NCBI RefSeq assembly: GCF_013386585.1 | Contig: NZ_JACARO010000072.1 | Coordinates: 1-44,891 of the forward strand | DNA from: Pseudomonas sp. P7548 | GTDB lineage: Bacteria > Pseudomonadota > Gammaproteobacteria > Pseudomonadales > Pseudomonadaceae | DNA length: 44,891 bases | Reading direction: 5' to 3' | In this document: positions 40,129 to 44,891 of the stretch, piece by piece | How positions within the stretch are numbered: the first letter of the stretch is position 1 | Layout: every line of letters starts with the position of its first letter | The notes under the pieces: generated by a model | Database searches by the model: none | What the model was told of the DNA's origin: nothing | Seen by the model: only the letters and a program-made list of their open reading frames with translations | Program-made: the position numbers and the translations under genes

Positions 40129-41481
40129 TCAGTGGCGGTAGGTAGAACCGGTGTGTTGTTCGGGCAGGCGCGCGCTGTTGTGAAAGACTTTTTCCCGCAG
40201 CGTGCCGGCCTCGTAGGCGGTCTTGTACGACCCGCGCTTCTGCAGCTCCGGCACCACCAGGTCGATGAAGTCCACATAGCTTTCCGGCGTGACGATGCGC
40301 GTCAGGTTGAAACCATCCAGCCCAGTCTCGGCGATCCACGACTCCAGCTCATCCGCCACCTGCTCGGGCGAGCCGACCAGGGTGATGTAGCGGCCGCCCA
40401 GGGCGTGCTGCTCGAGCAACTTGCGTCGGGTCCAGTCGTTGTTCTGCAGGTTTTTGGTGGCCGACTGGATCGCGTTGCTCTTCACGTACTGGATCGGTTC
40501 GTCCAGTTCGTATTGAGAAAAGTCGATGGCCGTGGAGGCCGAGAAGTGCGCCACGCCGGCTTCCGCGCTGGCATAGCTCAGGTACTCGGCGTGCTTGGCC
40601 CAGGCCAGCGCTTCGGTGGCGCCCACGATCACATTGAGGCCCATGAACACCTTGATGTCGTCCGGGTTACGCCCCGCCTCGACGGCGCTGGCGCGTACCT
40701 TGTCCACCTGCACTTTTGTCGAGGCCTTGTTCTGCCCGCTGATGAACACGCACTCGGCGTGATGCCCGGCGAACAGCAAACCGCGATCCGAACTGCCGGC
40801 CTGGAACAGCACCGGGGTGCGCTGCGGCGAGGGTTCGCACAGGTGATAACCCTCCACCTGGTAGAACTCGCCGTGGTGCTCGACCTTGTGCACCTTGCCG
40901 GGCTGGGCATACACCCGCGCCTGCGGATCGTTGAGCACCGCGTCGTCTTCCCAGCTGCCTTCCCAGAGTTTGTAGAGCACCTCCAGGTACTCATCGGCCT
41001 GGTCATAACGGCGGTCGTGCTCGACCTGCTCGGTCAGACCCATGGCCTTGGCCGCGCTGTCGAGGTAGCCGGTGACGATGTTCCAGCCCACGCGGCCACG
41101 GCTCAGGTGGTCGAGCGTGGACATGCGCCGGGCGAACAGATACGGCGGCTCGTAGGTGAGGTTGGCGGTGAGGCCGAAGCCAAGGTTCTGGGTCACGGCG
41201 GCCATGGCCGAGACCAACAGCAACGGGTCATTCACCGGCAACTGGATCGACTCTTTGAGCGGCACATCGATGGAGTTCTGATAGACGTCATACACCCCGA
41301 CGATATCGGCGATGAACAACCCGTCGAACAGCCCGCGCTCCAGGGTCTTGGCCAGGTCGGTCCAGTATTCGATGGTTTTATACTGGGTGGATGTGTCCCG
41401 TGGGTGCGTCCACAGGCCGTGGTTGATATGCCCGATGCAGTTCATGTTGAAGGCATTGAGCAGGATCTTTTTCTTGGTCAT
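40129..41481 (-). CDS. LLM-class flavin-dependent monooxygenase (NtaA/SnaA/DszA family)
   Basis: A 450-residue two-component flavin monooxygenase, using FMNH2 supplied by a separate reductase. The family features are KKKILLNAFNMNCIGHINHG at the start, EPPYLFARRMSTLDHLSRGR and the flavin-binding segment VGWNIVTGYLDSAAKAMGL (about 135-150), then FQAGSSDRGLLFAGHHAECV. Relatives oxidise sulfur or nitrogen heteroatoms: dibenzothiophene sulfone (DszA), nitrilotriacetate (NtaA), or alkyl-cysteines (Bacillus YtnJ/YxeK group). The operon context with SfnB-like enzymes and a methionine-type importer argues for C-S bond cleavage in sulfur scavenging. ATG at 41481 shares its A with the upstream TGA. No flavin reductase gene is present in the window. 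Confidence 0.92.
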   Translation of the reverse strand: MTKKKILLNAFNMNCIGHINHGLWTHPRDTSTQYKTIEYWTDLAKTLERGLFDGLFIADIVGVYDVYQNSIDVPLKESIQLPVNDPLLLVSAMAAVTQNLGFGLTANLTYEPPYLFARRMSTLDHLSRGRVGWNIVTGYLDSAAKAMGLTEQVEHDRRYDQADEYLEVLYKLWEGSWEDDAVLNDPQARVYAQPGKVHKVEHHGEFYQVEGYHLCEPSPQRTPVLFQAGSSDRGLLFAGHHAECVFISGQNKASTKVQVDKVRASAVEAGRNPDDIKVFMGLNVIVGATEALAWAKHAEYLSYASAEAGVAHFSASTAIDFSQYELDEPIQYVKSNAIQSATKNLQNNDWTRRKLLEQHALGGRYITLVGSPEQVADELESWIAETGLDGFNLTRIVTPESYVDFIDLVVPELQKRGSYKTAYEAGTLREKVFHNSARLPEQHTGSTYRH

Positions 41482-42674
41482 CAAATGGTCCCCCGCAGTG
41501 GCGGGTTTGCATCGTTGAGGTAGTAATTGCCCACCGCGTGGTACTTCCAGCGCACCGGGTCGTGCAGCGTATGCACGCGGGCGTTGCGCCAGTGACGGTC
41601 CAGGCCGTGCTCGGCGAGGGTCGCCTGGCTGCCGGCCAGTTCGAACAGCGTGCTACCGGCTGCCAGGGAAATCTCGGTGCTCAGGGCGCGCACTTCGGCG
41701 ACGGCAATCGAGGCGGCGGCGACGGTCTCGGCGTTGCTGTCGGCCTGGGCGCGGTCGAGAAATTCGCCGGAACGCTCAAGCAGTGCTTCTGCGGCATGCA
41801 GGCGCACGCTCAGATGGCCGAAACTTTTTAGTGTCAGCGGGTCTTCGGTGGCTTTGTCGTTGCCTGAGTCGATCCACGGGCGGGTCTTGGTGCGCACAAA
41901 ATGCAACGCGTCTTCAAAGGCTGCACGGGCGATGCCGGTGTCGATGGCCGCGTGAAGAATCTGCGCCAGCGGGCCGACGGTGGTCGGGCGTTCGAACGCG
42001 CTCTGGAACGCGATCACGTCCTGCGCCGCCACCCACACGTTGTCGAACACCACCGAACCGCTGCCGGTGGTGCGCTGGCCAAAGCCGCTCCAGTCGTCGA
42101 TTACCGTCAGCCCTTCGCTGTCACGTGGGACAAATGCCAGTTGCTGCACGCCGTGCTCATCCACCACGGAGGTGGGGATGCGCTGGGCGTAGATCGCACC
42201 GGTGGCGTAGAACTTGCGGCCGCTGATGCGAAAGCCATCACCGTCGCGGGTGATCGATGTAACGCGGTCGTGGGCCGTCTTGGTGCCCAGTTCCGCCAGG
42301 GCGTTACCAAAGCGCTGGCCCGCGAGCACTTCGGCATACAGGCGTTGTTGCTGTGCCGGGGCGCCGTTCACGCGCAGCACTTCCAGGGCGTAGAAATGGT
42401 TCTGCGGGATCTGGCCCAGCGAGGCATCCGCCTGGGCGATCAGCGCAATGACCTTGGCCAGGGTGACGTTGGACACACCGGCGCCGCCGTATTCCTTGGG
42501 CACGCTGATGCCCCACAGGCCGGAGCGGGAGAACACGTCCAGTTCGGGCAGGGGCAGGCGGCGCTCACGGTCACGCTGGGCGCTGTCGCGACGGAAGTCT
42601 TCGGCCAGGTCGCTGGCGACAATAAGGGCTTGTTCGTCGCTGGTTATGACCGCGACGTGATGAGAAAGGGTCAT
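41481..42674 (-). CDS. SfnB-family sulfur-acquisition oxidoreductase (acyl-CoA dehydrogenase fold), copy 2
   Basis: A 397-residue flavoenzyme of the acyl-CoA dehydrogenase/DszC fold. Core motifs: SVPKEYGGAGVSNVTLAKVI, SLGQIPQNHFYALEVL, SGRKFYATGAIYAQRI, DDWSGFGQRTTGSGSVVFDN, and a C-terminal RHWRNARVHTLHDPVRWKYH shared with DszC-like monooxygenases. These flavoproteins use FMNH2 and O2 rather than acyl-CoA. ATG at 42674 has GGAG at proper distance and lies 26 nt past the previous stop. It is paralogous to the adjacent gene. Probable role: oxidation of an organosulfur compound such as a dialkyl sulfone or thioether. Confidence 0.9.
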   Translation of the reverse strand: MTLSHHVAVITSDEQALIVASDLAEDFRRDSAQRDRERRLPLPELDVFSRSGLWGISVPKEYGGAGVSNVTLAKVIALIAQADASLGQIPQNHFYALEVLRVNGAPAQQQRLYAEVLAGQRFGNALAELGTKTAHDRVTSITRDGDGFRISGRKFYATGAIYAQRIPTSVVDEHGVQQLAFVPRDSEGLTVIDDWSGFGQRTTGSGSVVFDNVWVAAQDVIAFQSAFERPTTVGPLAQILHAAIDTGIARAAFEDALHFVRTKTRPWIDSGNDKATEDPLTLKSFGHLSVRLHAAEALLERSGEFLDRAQADSNAETVAAASIAVAEVRALSTEISLAAGSTLFELAGSQATLAEHGLDRHWRNARVHTLHDPVRWKYHAVGNYYLNDANPPLRGTI

Positions 42675-42700
42675 GCGTATTTCTCCAGAGGTCTGGTCGG

Positions 42701-43942
42701 TCAAATCCAGGAATGGCGGGCCGGAAGGGTGCCATTGAGTCGAAAGGCGCCGATGGCGTGATACTTCCAGCGCACCGGGTCGTGCAGGGTGTGCACCCGG
42801 GCGTTGCGCCAGTGCCGGTCGAGGTTGAACTCGGCGAGGGTCGCGCGGCTGCCGGCCAGTTCGAAGAGCTTTTCGCTGACCAGCAGCGACACTTCGGTGG
42901 CCAGCACCTTTGCCTCGGCCACGGCAATCGAGGCGCGGGCGGCAGACTGTGCGGTGATCGGTGCGGCGCTGACCTGGTCCAGCACGTGGCCGGCCTTGCG
43001 CAGCAGCGCTTCGGCGGCGTGCAGCTCGATCTTGAGCTTGCCGATGTCAGCGATCACATACAGGTCATCGCTGGCGCGTTCGACGTTGGCGTCGACCCAC
43101 GGGCGCGAACGTTCACGCACGAAGGCGATGGTGTCATCCAGCGCACCGCGTGCGATGCCCGCGTCAATGGCAGCCTGGATCAACTGCGAGACAGCGCCCT
43201 GGATATTCGGGGATTCGCCGATGCGCCAGTTTTCGACCACCAGCTCTGCGTCCACCGGTACCTGGTCCAGCAGCACCGTGCCGCTGGCAGTGGTGCGTTG
43301 GCCGAAGCCCGACCAGTCATCCACGATGCGCAGCCCTTCGGTGCCACGGCGCACGAACGCCATGATCTGCTTGCCGTCATCGTTCAGCGCCTTGACCGCG
43401 ACCCAATGGGCAAACAGCGCGCCGGTGGAGTAGAACTTCTGGCCGCTGATCACATGCCCGTCACCCTTGGCGGTGATGCGTGCCTTGAGTTCCAGGGTGT
43501 TCTTGGTGCCGCGTTCCGGACCGCCATTGCCGATGCGCCAGCCGTCGAGGACGCTCTGGAACAGCTGCTTTTTCTGGCGTTCGGTGGCCGCGCCCTGCAG
43601 CAGGTGCAGGATGCCGAAATGGTTCTGCGGGATCTGCCCGAGGGCCGGGTCGGCCGCACTGATGATCGCGAACACCTCGGCCAGGGTCACGAAGGACACC
43701 TGCGGGCCGCCGTATTCGCGGGGAATGGAAATACTGCCCAACCCGCTGCGGGTGAACTGTTCGATCTGTGCCCACGGCAGCTTGCGTTGGCTGTCGCGCT
43801 TGGCGGCTTGCAGGCGTGCAGCCTTGGCAAGCTCGTGGGCAGCGGCCAGTGCCTCGGCGTCGTTGCGCAGCACGGCGGCCGGCAACAGCAGGGGGGCTAC
43901 ATCCAGATCGCTCTGGGGGGGTGTTTGAGCCAAGTTAGACAT
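42701..43942 (-). CDS. SfnB-family sulfur-acquisition oxidoreductase (acyl-CoA dehydrogenase fold), copy 1
   Basis: A 413-residue paralogue of the following gene and first of the operon. Motifs: SIPREYGGPQVSFVTLAEVF, ALGQIPQNHFGILHLL, SGQKFYSTGALFAHWVA, DDWSGFGQRTTASGTVLLDQ and RHWRNARVHTLHDPVRWKYH. A ~25-residue N-terminal extension (NLAQTPPQSDLDVAPLLLPA) is absent from the second copy. AAGGAG stands 8 nt before ATG. Upstream lies an AT-rich control region, as expected for a sulfate-starvation-induced operon. Two copies in tandem suggest either two substrates or a hetero-oligomer. Confidence 0.9.
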   Translation of the reverse strand: MSNLAQTPPQSDLDVAPLLLPAAVLRNDAEALAAAHELAKAARLQAAKRDSQRKLPWAQIEQFTRSGLGSISIPREYGGPQVSFVTLAEVFAIISAADPALGQIPQNHFGILHLLQGAATERQKKQLFQSVLDGWRIGNGGPERGTKNTLELKARITAKGDGHVISGQKFYSTGALFAHWVAVKALNDDGKQIMAFVRRGTEGLRIVDDWSGFGQRTTASGTVLLDQVPVDAELVVENWRIGESPNIQGAVSQLIQAAIDAGIARGALDDTIAFVRERSRPWVDANVERASDDLYVIADIGKLKIELHAAEALLRKAGHVLDQVSAAPITAQSAARASIAVAEAKVLATEVSLLVSEKLFELAGSRATLAEFNLDRHWRNARVHTLHDPVRWKYHAIGAFRLNGTLPARHSWI

Positions 43943-44128
43943 CAGCGCCGCTCCTTGGCTGCACGTAATGCCCTGGCGTTATGCACCGGGGTAATTCTGA
44001 CCATACCGACCTCGCATTCAATGAAATAAAAACAGAAAAATCAGAGATGTCCGGTGGTCCGGTGCATATACCCTAAGCGTGTTAAATCTTTAAATAAACT
44101 AACTTTTAGGAATATGCATAGAAGGGCT
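43943..44128 (-). promoter_or_regulatory. Control region of the organosulfur operon
   Basis: The AT-rich tract at 44081-44120 (TTAAATCTTTAAATAAACTA on the plus strand) and a second at 44020-44042 precede the first SfnB-like gene. I find no canonical -24/-12 sigma-54 promoter and only weak sigma-70 elements, consistent with an activator-dependent promoter. Confidence 0.4.
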
Positions 44129-44161
44129 GTCACCCCGGTTCGCAGGGTGAGCCGGGGTGAC
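44129..44161 (-). terminator. Hairpin at the 3' end of the repeat-protein gene
   Basis: Arms GTCACCCCGG and CCGGGGTGAC are perfect complements over 10 bp with a 13-nt loop. The gene's TGA stop lies within the stem. No T-run follows, so it may be a stability hairpin or a Rho-dependent end. Confidence 0.5.
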
Positions 44162-44891
44162 GCGGTTGGTAGGTCGACGCGGCCCTGGCCGGCCGGGCTG
44201 GCACCTGTGGGGAACAGGCGGCGATGCTCAGCATGCGGGCCGGTGCCCAGCGTGAATTATTGCCGACCCGGTCGAGGATGCAGTACGTCACGTCCAGCCG
44301 ACAGTCGTCCCCCGCCTCGACAATCACCGCCGAGGGCACCCACACCTGTACCGCCAGGCCGACGTCCCGGGCGGCTATTTTCGGCAGATCCAGGCGCACG
44401 TCTCCCCAGCGCAAGGTGATGGCGTCACCGCAGCTCATGTTCAGGTAGGGTTCGATGGCCAGGGGGATGCCACGTCGCACCTGGCGGCCGTTGACCCCAT
44501 GGCGGCGGATCGTTTCGGGCAGGTCCACCGGGGCGAGGTTCTGGTTTTCGTCACCCAGCAGCGGTGAAGGTTCGCCGCCCGGGTAATTGGTCTTGACCTT
44601 TACCCGAGCCGGGGCCGAGCGCGCGGGGCCGTAACCCACTTGCATCACCTGGTAGTGCACACAAGCGCGGCCATCCTGCACAAAACTCTGCGGGACGCGC
44701 AGGTGGGTCGACATGCCGACCTTGCAGGCAGTGATCCGCCGTGAGGCGGCAAAGCAGTCGTTCCAGAACAGTTCGATCAAGTCGCCTTCCTCCATGCCGG
44801 GGTAGGGCGCAATGTCCACTTGCAACTGGGTGGCCGCCAGGGCGTTGATGCCTTCCCGATGCGCCTGGGGCAGGGTCGGGGCGGTGAGCAG
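44130..44891 (-). CDS. Partial protein with tandem Ig-like repeats (5' end beyond window)
   Basis: The frame is open to the window edge, so at least 253 residues are visible and the start lies beyond. Two homologous repeats of about 100 residues are seen. One has IAPYPGMEEGDLIELFWND, VPQSFV and VHYQVMQVGYGPARSAP. The next has IEPYLNMSCGDAITLRWGD, VPSAVI and VTYCILDRVGNNSRWAP. The pattern (PYPGM..GD.I.L.W) suggests repeated beta-sandwich modules seen in Pseudomonas hypothetical proteins of unknown role. The tail after MLSIAACSPQVPA is a disordered, Pro/Arg-rich end. No signal or anchor is visible in this part. Function unknown. Confidence 0.75.
   Translation of the reverse strand: MLTAPTLPQAHREGINALAATQLQVDIAPYPGMEEGDLIELFWNDCFAASRRITACKVGMSTHLRVPQSFVQDGRACVHYQVMQVGYGPARSAPARVKVKTNYPGGEPSPLLGDENQNLAPVDLPETIRRHGVNGRQVRRGIPLAIEPYLNMSCGDAITLRWGDVRLDLPKIAARDVGLAVQVWVPSAVIVEAGDDCRLDVTYCILDRVGNNSRWAPARMLSIAACSPQVPARPARAASTYQPRHPGSPCEPG

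Overview
The window reads as chromosome of a fluorescent pseudomonad (Pseudomonas fluorescens group). The evidence is high GC with strong third-position GC, many REP-type inverted repeats of the GCGGGCTTGCTCGCGA kind, and a gene order (desA, PAS-GGDEF-EAL, oscA, sbp, cysT, cysW, cysA) that I recall from P. aeruginosa PA0286-PA0280. I see no rRNA, tRNA, CRISPR array, insertion sequence or prophage.

Layout: 1-4.7 kb holds two c-di-GMP enzymes around a membrane fatty-acid desaturase. 4.8-8.9 kb is the sulfate-uptake locus oscA-sbp-cysTWA. 9.0-16.1 kb is mixed: an Mpo1-like membrane protein, a Crp/Fnr regulator, an AraC regulator divergent from a second desaturase, a LysR regulator, and a deaminase/MFS pair divergent from its own LysR gene. 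16.3-18.4 kb is a TonB-ExbB-ExbD energy-transduction operon. 18.4-21.4 kb is an AT-richer insertion with one 944-residue gene. 21.6-28.9 kb has a small hydrolase, an unusual sigma-54-type AAA+ protein, an orphan MetQ-like binding protein, a complete polar amino-acid (probably cyst(e)ine) ABC transporter and a stand-alone ATPase. 29.1-34.3 kb is a TriABC-like RND efflux operon with two adaptors. 34.5-36.7 kb is a large secreted glycoside hydrolase. 37.4-43.9 kb (minus strand) is an organosulfur operon: two SfnB-like flavin oxidoreductases, an LLM flavin monooxygenase, then metQ-metN-metI. The window ends inside a protein with tandem repeats.

The unifying theme is sulfur scavenging under sulfate limitation: sulfate import, amino-acid/sulfur ABC uptake, a free MetQ-like receptor, and flavin-dependent desulfurisation coupled to a methionine-type importer. 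AT-rich palindromes sit upstream of oscA, of the orphan metQ and of the amino-acid ABC operon, and may be binding sites of a common regulator such as CysB (inference).

The most notable single object is the protein encoded at 18565-21399. Its N-terminal part resembles the dermonecrotic-toxin-like (DUF6543-type) proteins of Pseudomonas. Its C-terminal ~280 residues look like a TcdA/TcdB-type glycosyltransferase, and the residues that bind UDP-sugar and metal in TcdB are present at identical spacing. It has no adjacent immunity gene and no recognisable secretion module, so I suggest an orphan host-directed effector.
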